Shown piece by piece: positions 11,001 to 17,912 of a stretch of 22,530 nt of DNA. The position numbers were made by a program, and so were the translations under genes. The notes under the pieces were generated by a model. It saw only the letters and a list, made by a program, of their open reading frames with translations. It was not told the origin of the DNA and did no database searches. Where the stretch lies: assembly GCA_964004625.1 (NCBI GenBank), contig CAXFOB010000021.1:1-22530 (forward strand), read 5' to 3'. Position 1 is the first letter of the stretch. Each line of letters begins with the position of its first letter. Source of the stretch: GCA-002697625 sp002697625. Lineage in GTDB: Bacteria > Bacteroidota > Bacteroidia > Flavobacteriales > BACL11.

Positions 11001-11610
11001 AGGAGGAACTGGGATTGGTACTTATACTGAAGACTGGGGAGGACTTGATCCTAATAACCTTTGTGCAGGTCTTGTAAATGTAATTGTTCAAGATAGTAAT
11101 AATTGTTTAGCAACAAATTCAATTATTATTACAGAACCAAATCCAGTAATAGTTATTATTTCCGCAAATGGAATGGTATTAGAAGCTACATCAGGATTTT
11201 TATCCTATCAATGGATAGATGAAAATGGAGATAATATTTTAGGAGCAACTTCTCAAAATTTCACTCCTACATCAGAAGGAGAATATTCTGTTGAAGTAAT
11301 GGATCAGAATTCATGTATTGGAATATCTAACTCTGTATCCTACATAATTGAATCGATTGAAGATAATAATAGAATATTATCAGTATATCCTAATCCAGCA
11401 AATGACTGGATTACTATTGAAACTAAAGAAAATATAAATAATGATTTAAACATTATAAATATATTTGGAGAGCTGATTTATACAATATCTAGTGATAAAT
11501 TATCAGATAATCATGAAAAAATAAACATAAGTGAATTATCTAAGGGGATGTATATAATTCAACTTATTAACAATAAGACTATTATTAACCATAGAATCAT
11601 TCTGCAATAA
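5047..11610 (+). CDS. Giant SprB-repeat surface protein with GEVED domain and T9SS sorting signal
   Basis: This 2187-residue secreted protein starts with a signal peptide (1-19, cut near VLSQ-Q) and a fibronectin type III-like domain (about 21-108). About 21 SprB-type repeats follow, each of roughly 65-75 residues with a core like SCNGxxDGxAxxxxxGGTPxY...AGTYxxxVTDxNGC...ITEP. Repeat 1 (about 118-182) is set apart from the rest by an unrecognised domain (about 183-345, LTQFSPNPITAYHQWSYDTL near its start). Repeat 5 is interrupted by a GEVED domain (about 604-768, YCNSNPGATDYSSIDRVRL). After repeat 21 comes one degenerate Ig-like segment, then a type A T9SS sorting domain (about 2111-2187, VYPNPANDWITIET to INHRIILQ). 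It is shorter than Flavobacterium SprB and has a type A rather than SprB-like end, with no SprF neighbour, so I do not call it sprB. It is probably exported by T9SS and surface-attached or shed. Adhesion is the likely role. Confidence 0.92.
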   Translation: MRKTILFNLFLFSAFIVLSQQPVNLNITNINTTDVNLTWDNGGCSANYTLRIRVDGASSWQSGISIPNTGSSETYNLTGLLSSTTYNWKIKCGGGGNWTNGPNFTTPDSCNLISSILITDASCNNTMNGNTSLTISGGAAPYNFSWDNGDTTQNINGVIAGTYIVQITDNAGCTTSDTAVIGSVGTQSINQQLTQFSPNPITAYHQWSYDTLRITNTGCDVRIRPEFSINCSTGPIQQGDIVIKWQHPLGYNQSINYNIDGSGNAYGYWSFTANDSTGTDITFGQIQDLVIQVKFVNPAQYGNYTATWETFQVDNQGNKLGVLAPSNNVTLSLVTCSLFSIDSTSTTSTTCVGGTDGSASIQSVTNNSGQYSYNWSTGSTQSSINNVAAGTYSCVVTDDIWGCVDSVEIIVPSADSLQVSLTGTNISCFGLVDGTLTGSASGGSGTYQYTWNPSLPLTATHTGLSSNTYVLELIDMGCPNSSSTASFSISEPALLSYTTTSNNNTSCDTSICNGSLGMTLTGGTTPYIYTWNNGDSVNFQNNLCPGSYSITSTDANSCNTFTENVIVYDSSSTLSVLFNRTDVSCFGQTNGSAEAMISMGGGGNVSTLTYCNSNPGATDYSSIDRVRLVGDNDSISNNTLGQCDSYEDYTLQYTTLTPGNTYTVDVDLGTCTPGLYSIDSVKVFIDWNIDGDFTDVGETIGSFGGQSPASYSITFLTPSIAYGPTRMRVVSQYSSFGPVSSCDVGTWAPTYNPPWYGATEDYSIVISGSAPATFLWNTGDTTSTITNLSAGIYYCEVTDTNNCIATDTVTIVEPSIISTTENITNVSCNGGSDGFASLNINGGSPGYTQDWGGINPNALSVGTYNYTIIDTNGCVFSDSVTITQPNTLSISSITTDVLCNGDASGSIDITIDGGTSSYIYSWSNGSTSEDLINVLAGTYYLQVTDANSCILLDTFIITETSAIVVTESTTNTSCNGFSDGTATLSISGGTPNYTEDWGTNNPSNLSAGTYSYSVIDSNSCIYTNTITITEPNVISTNSTITNVSCNGDNDGNATLSISGGTPGYSENWGTNNPDSLSEGTYSYTITDTNGCTFSDSVTITEPQILSASYTQTNVSCNGFIDGSASVIITGGTTNYILSWDTLTYPLLGGVNIFNTPVGVPAGMYPFGISDANGCAVTDTITITEPPLISVTESTTNVSCYGLSDGTATISISGGTPTYIEDWGTNNPNALSAGTYNYTVTDGNSCIYINSLTITEPNELSSTISATDLTSCLISNGTIDLSVNGGTSPYYYLWNNNDTTEDLSNLSAGNYSVTITDENGCLTTNNTTVNQPSNGLAISLISPTYNGFEISCYGGSNGSITTTTAGGVGNLSFVWSNGDSTQNLSNLIAGTYSVTMTDSIGCSLFDNITLNEPSVITSIYSTTDVLCNGDSSGSATVTISGGIPTYFLEWGGNSIPNVGLFYTGNIVPEGVYPYSITDLNGCNLYDTITITEPSDISTSYITSNYNGYNISCNSNSDGSIDLTTTGGTPPYSFSWNNGMSTENISSLNAGTYLVSITDSLGCTHSASLILNEPSNLTLSLSSVNNSCFNSCDGIINTQIFGGVAPYTYLWDNGTSLDSITNVCSGNYNIIVTDTNGCTISDNSLVTQPTEIIINTDSIIEVSFYDGNDGEIYITASGGMNNYSYSWSGPNGYISNSEDINGISSGIYWITVSDSTSCWVSDSIFVDQPSSLTINLDTIINLICFEECNGQIMITADGGDSVYTYLWSGPNGFNSTDEDLDSLCAGTYELTLSDSSNSVFASFTITQPSQLQIITNADTALCYGGLAQATAYSYGGQYPYTTTWDIGSSSITTSLSAGLHYVNVIDANGCSATDSILIIQNDSMLITTTTTDITCFGLTDGTAQIDVQSGGLSPFDYSNDNGQTFQSLNIFNGIPSGTSTYIVRDANGCTISASATITEPDELVVQLDADSASCYGECDGSATVSASGGTGIGTYTEDWGGLDPNNLCAGLVNVIVQDSNNCLATNSIIITEPNPVIVIISANGMVLEATSGFLSYQWIDENGDNILGATSQNFTPTSEGEYSVEVMDQNSCIGISNSVSYIIESIEDNNRILSVYPNPANDWITIETKENINNDLNIINIFGELIYTISSDKLSDNHEKINISELSKGMYIIQLINNKTIINHRIILQ
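6073..11139 (+). repeat. SprB-type repeat array (repeats 2-21)
   Basis: Twenty units run head to tail after an isolated first unit at about 5401-5590. Subclasses are visible. Units 6, 8, 9, 11 and 21 have a (E/Q)xWG(T/G)xxPxxL centre. Units 10 and 14 have a long loop before (A/E)G(M/V)YP(F/Y). Units 13 and 15 share a YNG(F/Y)(E/N)ISC lead-in. Units 4, 16, 18 and 21 have two extra cysteines. Units 8 and 9 keep near-identical DNA around GATTGGGGGACTAACAATCC (unit 9 has AAATTGGGGG), a sign of recent duplication or conversion. Confidence 0.9.
6856..7350 (+). other. GEVED domain nested inside SprB repeat 5
   Basis: The first half of repeat 5 (TDVSCFGQTNGSAEAMIS, then MGGGG) leads directly into YCNSNPGATDYSSI. 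The GEVED domain continues through DWNIDGDFTDVGETIGSF and TRMRVVSQY and ends with YGATEDYSIVISG. The second half of the repeat resumes as APATFLWNTGDTTSTITNL and carries on through AGIYYCEVTDTNNC. GEVED domains are known in many T9SS-exported Bacteroidota proteins. Here the domain sits where a normal repeat has its GG...Y...W turn. Confidence 0.85.
11377..11607 (+). other. T9SS type A C-terminal sorting domain
   Basis: The last 77 residues show the usual pattern of a Por secretion system sorting domain: VYPNPANDWITIE, then NIINIFGELIY, then INISELSKGMYIIQL, and a short basic end HRIILQ. The domain directs export through the type IX secretion system and is normally removed at the surface. Confidence 0.93.
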
Positions 11611-11640
11611 GTTAAAAATAAATACTTAATTTGGCAACAT

Positions 11641-11648
11641 TAAATTTG
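11641..11648 (+). promoter_or_regulatory. Possible -7 box for the TPR/SPOR gene
   Basis: TAAATTTG matches TAnnTTTG in the 51-bp gap after the SprB-repeat gene, 13 bases before the ATG at 11662. No TTTG lies at the proper -33 spacing, and the leader would be very short. Read-through from the upstream gene is equally possible. Confidence 0.35.
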
Positions 11649-11661
11649 AAACTATAAAACT

Positions 11662-13275
11662 ATGTTCAGAAAACTAATTAAACTCAAGACAATTCTAGTA
11701 ATCTCGTTATTTCTAATAACAAACTCTGTATATACTATCTCTTCTATTGATAATACAAATAGAACAGAAAACTTAAAAGCATTTGAATGGGAGGTAATTT
11801 CTGGGGTAGAAAAATTAATCCCTACAAAAGAAATGTCAAAAAATTCAATAAAGAAATTAGAAGAAGCAAACATGTTATACTCTAAAGGTATTGATTTAAT
11901 GAAATCTAGAAACTACACTGGCGCTATTGAACAATTTATGCTTGCAAGAAAGAGTTATAAAAGGTCGAAAATTAGTGAACATGACTACAACTATATTAAT
12001 ATTAATCAGGCACTTTGTTATGCTAATTCAGGAAAAGAAAAAGATTTTGCTGTTGCCAGCAGATATCTAAGTTTGGTTACTAGCAAAATTGAAAAAGAAA
12101 AGGATTGGTTATATAATTTATCTATTGCATATAATTTAATTGGAAATTATTCTTCTGCAATAGATAATTTAGGTCAATCAATTAGATTAGATATTAATTA
12201 TTTTCAGGCTTATATAACTCTAGAAGCAATCTACAGAAATACAAATAACAAAAGAAATGCAGACAAAGTAAGGGACAGAATGGAAACTGCTGAAGCTAGA
12301 TTAATAAAGAAAGAGCAAAGAAATTCTAAAAATGGAAAAACGAATAATAATAAAGTTTCTAAAAAAAGTTTTGCAATTGAAGGAGTAAAACCAGATGTCA
12401 CTCAACTAAAGATTGTAAAAAATGATGATAATCTTCAATTTAATAAGGTTTCACAAATCAAAGAAAGATCAATGCCTTTAGTTCAGGAGGGAGTTGGAGC
12501 TTACAATAATGGTGTAGATGCACTAAGCAACAAAAATTATGAAAGAGCAATTGAAGAATTAAAAATAGCTGAGAAGAAATTAAAGAGAGGGAAAATAAAA
12601 GAGCAGGGACTTAATTTCTCTAGAGCTCAATTAAGTATTGCGTATTTATGTACAGGACAGAAAAATAAATTAGGTCAGGTAAAAAGAAATCTAAGAAACA
12701 TCTCGAACAAACTTTTTGAAACAAGAGATTGGACCTATAATATGGCTGTTGTAAATTATGATTATGGAAAGAAAACATTAGTAAGACTAGAAAAAGATAA
12801 TGATAAATGGATTGCAAAAGCAAAAAAATCTGAATTCCTTAAAGATGCAATAAAACTATTTAGGTTAACTATAAAACATGATAAACTATACTTAAACCCT
12901 TATCAAAATTTAGTATACTTATATAAAGAACTGGGAGATTTGAATAAAGCTGAGAAATATCAGAAACTTTACAACAAAAGAAGGGATGAGCTAATCCGTT
13001 CATTTGACAGAGAAGAACAAATAAAAATGGGAGTTGCAAACGAATATGTTTTCAGAGTAAATCTTGGAACTTATGGAGAATATGAAGCTCCTGCCGATAT
13101 GTTTGATGAAGAATATTTAATAACGGTTCCTATAAACGACAGAAAGACCGCTTATCTAGCTGGAATGTATTTTAGTTTAGATGATGCAATTGTATATCAA
13201 AAGGAGATGATTAAGAAAGGGTATACTGATGCATTTATAGCAGCTTTTAAGGATGGTGACAAAATAGATTTTTAG
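11662..13275 (+). CDS. Secreted TPR protein with SPOR-like C-terminus
   Basis: This 537-residue protein has a basic start and hydrophobic core (KLKTILVISLFLITNSVYT), so it is exported, probably to the periplasm, although no clear cleavage site is visible. Two related TPR blocks follow. Block 1 (about 67-213) has LYSKGIDLMKSRNYTGAIEQ and DWLYNLSIAYNLIGNYSSAI. Block 2 (about 278-443) has AYNNGVDALSNKNYERAIEE and DWTYNMAVVNYDYGKKTL. They are joined by a Lys/Asn-rich linker (about 214-270). The end (about 462-535) resembles a SPOR domain: FRVNLGTYGEYEAP, then YLAGMYFSLDDAIVYQKEMI, then GYTDAFIAAFKDGDKI. SPOR domains usually bind denuded peptidoglycan and TPRs bind proteins, so a scaffolding role near the cell wall is likely. 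The link to the giant adhesin before it is positional only. Its stop overlaps the stop of the convergent glycosyltransferase gene. Confidence 0.8.
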   Translation: MFRKLIKLKTILVISLFLITNSVYTISSIDNTNRTENLKAFEWEVISGVEKLIPTKEMSKNSIKKLEEANMLYSKGIDLMKSRNYTGAIEQFMLARKSYKRSKISEHDYNYININQALCYANSGKEKDFAVASRYLSLVTSKIEKEKDWLYNLSIAYNLIGNYSSAIDNLGQSIRLDINYFQAYITLEAIYRNTNNKRNADKVRDRMETAEARLIKKEQRNSKNGKTNNNKVSKKSFAIEGVKPDVTQLKIVKNDDNLQFNKVSQIKERSMPLVQEGVGAYNNGVDALSNKNYERAIEELKIAEKKLKRGKIKEQGLNFSRAQLSIAYLCTGQKNKLGQVKRNLRNISNKLFETRDWTYNMAVVNYDYGKKTLVRLEKDNDKWIAKAKKSEFLKDAIKLFRLTIKHDKLYLNPYQNLVYLYKELGDLNKAEKYQKLYNKRRDELIRSFDREEQIKMGVANEYVFRVNLGTYGEYEAPADMFDEEYLITVPINDRKTAYLAGMYFSLDDAIVYQKEMIKKGYTDAFIAAFKDGDKIDF

Positions 13276-14354
13276 AGTTTGGAAAGAATAAAGCTTTCGT
13301 ATTCATCTAAAATCTTTTTCCAATTATATTTTGTGTTTATCTTTTCAATATTATTTTCTATAAAAGATTTACTTTCTTCAATTGATTCTTTATTCAATAA
13401 TGCAGTAATACATTTACTACAGTTAAAATAAAAAGCATCATTCTTTAAAATTGCTTTATTAAAATCATTATTATGCGCACAAATTACAGCATAAGAACTC
13501 ATTGCCTCTAATAATGATGGATTAGTACCTCCCACAGTATGCCCATGAAAATAAAGATAAGAATTTTTCCTTAAAGCATTTAACTTTTCTATTCCAAAAA
13601 CATATCCTAAGTAAACAATTCTATCATCTGTAAATTTATTCTTTATATAGGCGCCGTATTTATTCTCAGTATTACCAATTACTAAAAACTTTCTAGTTGT
13701 TTCTGAGTTGACAAAACCTTTCAAAATTATTTCTATATTATTCTCTGGCTCCATTCTAGCAATAAGCATATTATAAGACCCTTTGTCTAAATTAAGGTCT
13801 GACAGAATTGTATCATCAGTAAAAGTAACTAAATCTGAACCATAAGGAATGTATTTTGATTCAACTGAATATTTATCTTGCAAATAAGATTGTATACCTT
13901 TAGAATCTGAGATTAAAAATTGACTAGATTTAACTGTCATCCTTTCCGCAAATAAAATATAAAACTTAGTAATTTTTGAAAATTTACTTCTTTTCCATTC
14001 TAGACCATCCATATTAGTAATCACAATTGTCTCATTCGGTAAGAGAGGACTCCACAATGCGCTACTAGCATAACCTAATTGTAAAATAATATCAAAATTT
14101 CTTTTCCGAGAATCTAATATACAATTTAAATCATAAATAAACTGACCAGCTGGACCAATAATATGTTCAGGATCTTTACAATGAATTATTTTTACTCCAT
14201 TCCATTCAGATTCTTGATAAGGATGATTATGAGAATTATATACAAAAACTTCATGATTCTTACGTGCAAGATATTCAGATAAATATTGCGCAAATTGTTC
14301 AAACCCTCCGTAATAATTAGGTATACCTCTTGTTCCTATAATGCCTATTCTCAT
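13272..14354 (-). CDS. GT4-type glycosyltransferase with DUF1972 N-terminal domain
   Basis: This 360-residue cytoplasmic glycosyltransferase has a GT-B fold layout. The N-terminal DUF1972 domain starts with IGIIGTRGIPNYYGGFEQFA (3-22) and contains TNMDGLEWKRSKFSK (113-127). The C-terminal half has the donor-site region GGTNPSLLEAMSS (275-287), where E283 fits the conserved glutamate of GT4 enzymes. DUF1972 enzymes include capsule rhamnosyltransferases of the WchF/Cps2T type, but the sugar cannot be read from the sequence. It probably adds a second or later sugar to the lipid-linked unit started by the PglC-type enzyme upstream. ATG overlaps the stop of the dehydratase gene (ATGA, 14351-14354). 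This is the last gene of the operon, and its TAA shares bases with the stop of the convergent TPR gene. Confidence 0.88.
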   Translation of the reverse strand: MRIGIIGTRGIPNYYGGFEQFAQYLSEYLARKNHEVFVYNSHNHPYQESEWNGVKIIHCKDPEHIIGPAGQFIYDLNCILDSRKRNFDIILQLGYASSALWSPLLPNETIVITNMDGLEWKRSKFSKITKFYILFAERMTVKSSQFLISDSKGIQSYLQDKYSVESKYIPYGSDLVTFTDDTILSDLNLDKGSYNMLIARMEPENNIEIILKGFVNSETTRKFLVIGNTENKYGAYIKNKFTDDRIVYLGYVFGIEKLNALRKNSYLYFHGHTVGGTNPSLLEAMSSYAVICAHNNDFNKAILKNDAFYFNCSKCITALLNKESIEESKSFIENNIEKINTKYNWKKILDEYESFILSKL

Positions 14355-16204
14355 GAATCTTGTAATTTATATCCATTTACATTTTTAAGAAGAATCTCTT
14401 TTATTGATATATCGTTCTGTTCTTTTCTAAATTCTGAAATTTCTTTAACTTTTGTCTCAACAGTTTCTAAGGATAATTTTTCTTCTCTAGCCTGCATTAT
14501 TCTTGGATGTTCAGATTGAATTACATCATCACCAATTAACAACTCTTCATATAATTTCTCTCCTGGTCTTAATCCTGTAAACTTTACTTTTATATCACCA
14601 TCCGGATTAGATGTATCTATAGGTTTTAAGCCACTTAAGTGAATCATTCGGTATGCTAAATCTAATATCTTAATAGGCTCTCCCATGTCCAACACAAAAA
14701 CATCCCCACCTTTTGCCATTGCACCTGCTTGTAATACTAATTGGACTGCTTCTGGTATAGACATAAAATATCTTGTTATATTTCTGTGAGTAACAGTTAC
14801 AGGCCCACCATTTTTGATCTGTTCTCTAAAGAGAGGAACTACTGAACCAGCTGAATCTAGAACATTTCCAAATCTGACCATAGAGAAAAATGTAGAAGTT
14901 TTTTCCTCTGCAAATGCTTGAAGAATAAGTTCTGAAAATCTTTTTGAAGCTCCCATAACATTAGTAGGCCTTACTGCTTTATCGGTACTAATCAACAACA
15001 TATTCTCGACATTATTCTCTTTCGCAGCTTTTGCAACATTATAAGTTCCTATAACATTATTGTAAACACCTTCTGAAACATTCATTTCTACCATAGGTAC
15101 ATGTTTATAAGCAGCAGCATGAAATATTGTATTAATCTGATTTTCAGATATCACTTTATTTATCTGATGTAAATTTGTAACTGTCGCTAACTTTGGAATG
15201 ATTTCAGCACGTTTCTTAATGCTTAATAATTCTTGATGAATAGAATATAAATTAAACTCTGAGTTTTCAAACAATATTAATTTCTTAGGACTAAGTTCTA
15301 GAATTTGTCTACACAGTTCTGACCCAATACTTCCTCCGGCACCGGTAACAAGTATATTTTTTCCTTTTATATTTTGTTTAAGTAACTTTTCTTGAGGTTT
15401 TACTGGATCTCTTCCTAAAATATCTTCTACATCCACATGTTTTATACTATCAATTGTAACCTCACCATTAACAATGTTATCTACTGATGGTAATACTTTT
15501 ACTTCAATTGGAAACTTTGATAACTTTTTAATAATTTCCTTCCTTCTATTCTGAGATGCAGATGGAATCGCTAATAAAATTAATTTAGCATCATGTTTAT
15601 TTATTAAATAGTCTAACTTTTCAAATGAAAATATCTGAATAAAATTAATAATAGTACCCTGTTTTTGCTTTTCATCATCAATAAATGCGACGGGAGCATA
15701 ATCAATACTCTTTTTTAAACTTTCAACTAATTGCACTCCTGCACCACCGGCTCCATATACGATAGTTTGTTTCCTTTCATTAACTCTAGTATCCCATGAA
15801 TACATCATGCCCTTCAGTAGAAAACGTGAAGTAATAATAAAAGTATTAGATACGAACCAAAAGATAGGCATAATAGATCTTGGCAAATCATCTTCCTGAA
15901 AGAAGTACATAAAAAAGGTAATTGCAAAACATGCAATAGTGATTGCTTTAAATGACGTCGTGATAACCTTTATTCCAATATATTGTAATACTGAACGATA
16001 TAACCCTAACTTCACAAATAGTGGAGCAGATACAATTGGAACCAGAATAAATAACCAATAATTTTCATCAATATAGGGATTCCATAACTCTCCAAATCTC
16101 AAAGCAAAGGAAAGCCATAAGGAAAACACTAAAATAACTACATCAAAGGACAATGTAATTATCTGTTTATAAAATCTGTTTAATGTTAAAAGTTTAGTTT
16201 TCAA
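14351..16204 (-). CDS. Membrane UDP-sugar 4,6-dehydratase (PglF/WbpM/CapD family)
   Basis: This enzyme (617 residues, near the family's usual length) converts UDP-GlcNAc to the 4-keto-6-deoxy sugar, the first step to bacillosamine- or QuiNAc-type sugars. About four membrane segments occupy residues 15-130. A first Rossmann-like domain has YGAGGAGVQL (150-159). The catalytic domain begins with NILVTGAGGSIGSELCRQI (283-301). The active-site stretch LISTDKAVRPTNVMGASKR (404-422) has Met417 where classical SDR enzymes have Tyr, with Lys421 kept, as known for WbpM-type enzymes. RPGEKLYEEL (546-555) is also typical. The start appears to be TTG at 16204: a stop lies four codons upstream, the next ATG is inside the membrane region, and AAAGGAAG precedes it. 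It overlaps the aminotransferase gene by 11 bp. Confidence 0.93.
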   Translation of the reverse strand: MKTKLLTLNRFYKQIITLSFDVVILVFSLWLSFALRFGELWNPYIDENYWLFILVPIVSAPLFVKLGLYRSVLQYIGIKVITTSFKAITIACFAITFFMYFFQEDDLPRSIMPIFWFVSNTFIITSRFLLKGMMYSWDTRVNERKQTIVYGAGGAGVQLVESLKKSIDYAPVAFIDDEKQKQGTIINFIQIFSFEKLDYLINKHDAKLILLAIPSASQNRRKEIIKKLSKFPIEVKVLPSVDNIVNGEVTIDSIKHVDVEDILGRDPVKPQEKLLKQNIKGKNILVTGAGGSIGSELCRQILELSPKKLILFENSEFNLYSIHQELLSIKKRAEIIPKLATVTNLHQINKVISENQINTIFHAAAYKHVPMVEMNVSEGVYNNVIGTYNVAKAAKENNVENMLLISTDKAVRPTNVMGASKRFSELILQAFAEEKTSTFFSMVRFGNVLDSAGSVVPLFREQIKNGGPVTVTHRNITRYFMSIPEAVQLVLQAGAMAKGGDVFVLDMGEPIKILDLAYRMIHLSGLKPIDTSNPDGDIKVKFTGLRPGEKLYEELLIGDDVIQSEHPRIMQAREEKLSLETVETKVKEISEFRKEQNDISIKEILLKNVNGYKLQDS

Positions 16205-17324
16205 AAGCTTCCTTTATTTTAGTAACAATTCTATTTAAATCCTCATTTGTCATATTTGAACCTGAAGGCAAACACAAACCATATTTAAAAAGAAATTCTG
16301 AATTATCAGATCCATAGAAATCGCAAGAAGAAAATATTGGCTGTAAATGCATTGGTTTCCATAGAGGTCGGGACTCTATATTATCTGACTCTAAATGTGT
16401 TCTTAAATCCTCTCTACTCACTTTTGAATCTTCTGAAATAAGTACTGTTGTTAACCATCTATTAGAATAAAAACCATCTTGTTCTTCTACAAAAGAAATT
16501 TCTTTAATATCTGATAACTCCTTTTTATAATATTCAAATATAGTCCTTCTTCTTTCTACTCTTTCGTGTAAAACCTCCAACTGTCCTAAACCAATAGCTG
16601 CCGAAACATTACTCAATCTATAGTTAAAACCAATATGAGAATGTTCGTAATGAGGAGCGTTATCTCTGGCTTGTGTAGCTAAAAACTTTGCCTTTTTTAT
16701 GGAGTCTTCATCAGAAGAAATTAAAGCTCCTCCTCCAGAAGTAGTTATAATTTTATTTCCATTAAAAGAATATATCCCAAACTCAGTTAATGACCCTAAT
16801 GGCTTGTTAAAATATGTTGACCCTAAACCTTCAGCTGCATCCTCAATAATAGGAATATTATACTCATTAGCAATGCTAATAATTTCATTCATTTTAGCGG
16901 GCATACCATATAAATGAACTACAATGATTGCTTTTGGTTTTTTTCCAAGCTTCACTCTTTCCTTTAGTGCAATCCTCAAAGAATCTGGACACATATTCCA
17001 AGTATCTAATTCTGAATCTACAAAAATAGGACTTGCTCCCTGATATACTATCGGATTTGCAGAAGCTGAAAAAGTAAATGTAGAACAAATTACTTCATCA
17101 CCATATTCTACACCAAGTAATATCAGAGCTAGATGAATAGAGAAAGTTCCTGAACCTAAAGCTACAATATGTTTTCCTTCAGATATTTTTGAAAGATTTT
17201 TTTCAAAATCGTTTAGATGAGGACCAACAGGAGCAATCCAATTTAAATCAAATGCTTCTGTAACATATTTAAATTCACTATCCCCCATATGAGGAGATGA
17301 AAGCCATATTTTTTTGTTTTCCAT
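16194..17324 (-). CDS. PLP-dependent sugar aminotransferase (DegT/DnrJ/EryC1/StrS, PglE-like)
   Basis: This 376-residue enzyme is of typical family length. It transfers an amino group, usually from glutamate, to the 4-keto sugar made by the dehydratase. Visible features are GSGTFSIHLAL (58-68, cofactor phosphate side), EDAAEGLGS (161-169, Asp162 to the pyridine nitrogen) and SFNGNKIITTSGGGALIS (186-203), with Lys191 as the expected Schiff-base lysine. The HLQPIF region near 326 and the C-terminal LCLPSGSNM fit PglE/WbpE-like members. The ATG at 17324 directly follows the TAA of the sugar transferase gene with no spacer, and its end overlaps the dehydratase start. With its neighbours it suggests UDP-4-amino-4,6-dideoxy-GlcNAc synthesis. 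The exact substrate is inferred from context. Confidence 0.93.
   Translation of the reverse strand: MENKKIWLSSPHMGDSEFKYVTEAFDLNWIAPVGPHLNDFEKNLSKISEGKHIVALGSGTFSIHLALILLGVEYGDEVICSTFTFSASANPIVYQGASPIFVDSELDTWNMCPDSLRIALKERVKLGKKPKAIIVVHLYGMPAKMNEIISIANEYNIPIIEDAAEGLGSTYFNKPLGSLTEFGIYSFNGNKIITTSGGGALISSDEDSIKKAKFLATQARDNAPHYEHSHIGFNYRLSNVSAAIGLGQLEVLHERVERRRTIFEYYKKELSDIKEISFVEEQDGFYSNRWLTTVLISEDSKVSREDLRTHLESDNIESRPLWKPMHLQPIFSSCDFYGSDNSEFLFKYGLCLPSGSNMTNEDLNRIVTKIKEAFEN
16208..16215 (-). promoter_or_regulatory. Shine-Dalgarno-like site before the TTG start
   Basis: On the minus strand AAAGGAAG precedes TTG (16204-16202) with a three-base gap. Strong Shine-Dalgarno sites are uncommon in Bacteroidota, so it may help choose this TTG. 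It also lies in the coding end of the aminotransferase gene, where AAG GAA encodes Lys-Glu, so the match could be chance. Confidence 0.4.
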
Positions 17325-17912
17325 TTAATAGGATGTTCTAAATATTGTTGCAAAGATAATTTTAATGTCCAACCAAAAGGATTGATTTTCATAATAATCT
17401 AAATTCACTTTTACTTTATCTGGAAAAATGACCTCATCATTGTATTTTTGAGGATTCTCCTGAGATGCTAAAATCTCCTCTTCATTTACATATTTTATAC
17501 TAGCTGCACCTGTAATACCAGGTCTGAGCTTAAGGATATCTCTATCCCTACCTACTAATTTATCTGCATATCCAGGTACATCAGGCCTTGGGCCTACTAA
17601 ACTCATTTCTCCCTTAAGAACATTCCATAATTCCGGTAACTCATCCAACTTATATTTTCTTAAAAATTCTCCAATCTTTGTGATTCTAGCATCACCACGA
17701 GCAGTTGCTGTACTAATATTATCATGCTCTACAATCATAGATCTGAACTTAATTAATGTAAATAACTTCCCATCCTTCCCTACTCTTTTTTGCAAGAAGA
17801 AAACTGGACCAGATGAACTTATCTTTATTGCAATGGAAAACAATATTAACAAAGGCGATAAAACTAACAAACCAATTAATGAGGAACAAAAATCAAAAGT
17901 TCTTTTTATCAT
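17325..17912 (-). CDS. PglC-type initiating phosphoglycosyl transferase
   Basis: This 195-residue protein is the short, single-domain form of the bacterial sugar transferase family. It moves a phosphosugar from a UDP-sugar to undecaprenyl phosphate and so starts the lipid-linked glycan. The N-terminal hydrophobic segment (10-30, LIGLLVLSPLLILFSIAIK) has the Ser-Pro expected for a re-entrant membrane helix. KRVGKDGKLFTLIKFRSM (42-59) and KYKLDELPELWNVLKGEMSL (86-105) follow, with the catalytic Asp90-Glu91 pair, then VGPRPDVPGY (106-115). The length and missing N-terminal membrane bundle set it apart from WbaP/WcaJ. Its ATG shares one base with the stop of the GT2 gene (TAATG). The likely donor is the diamino-type sugar made by the next two genes. 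Confidence 0.94.
   Translation of the reverse strand: MIKRTFDFCSSLIGLLVLSPLLILFSIAIKISSSGPVFFLQKRVGKDGKLFTLIKFRSMIVEHDNISTATARGDARITKIGEFLRKYKLDELPELWNVLKGEMSLVGPRPDVPGYADKLVGRDRDILKLRPGITGAASIKYVNEEEILASQENPQKYNDEVIFPDKVKVNLDYYENQSFWLDIKIIFATIFRTSY

Noticed and set aside
5047..11610. Calling this gene sprB, the gliding adhesin
   Set aside because: It is much shorter, ends in a type A sorting domain and has no sprF neighbour. The shared repeat family alone does not show orthology.
11611..11661. Terminator between the SprB-repeat gene and the TPR gene
   Set aside because: No inverted repeat with a following T-run is visible in this 51-bp gap.
13282..13298. Hairpin GAAAG...CTTTC just after the convergent stops as a terminator
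   Set aside because: The stem is only five pairs with no following T-run suitable for either strand, and it lies in the coding end of the glycosyltransferase gene.
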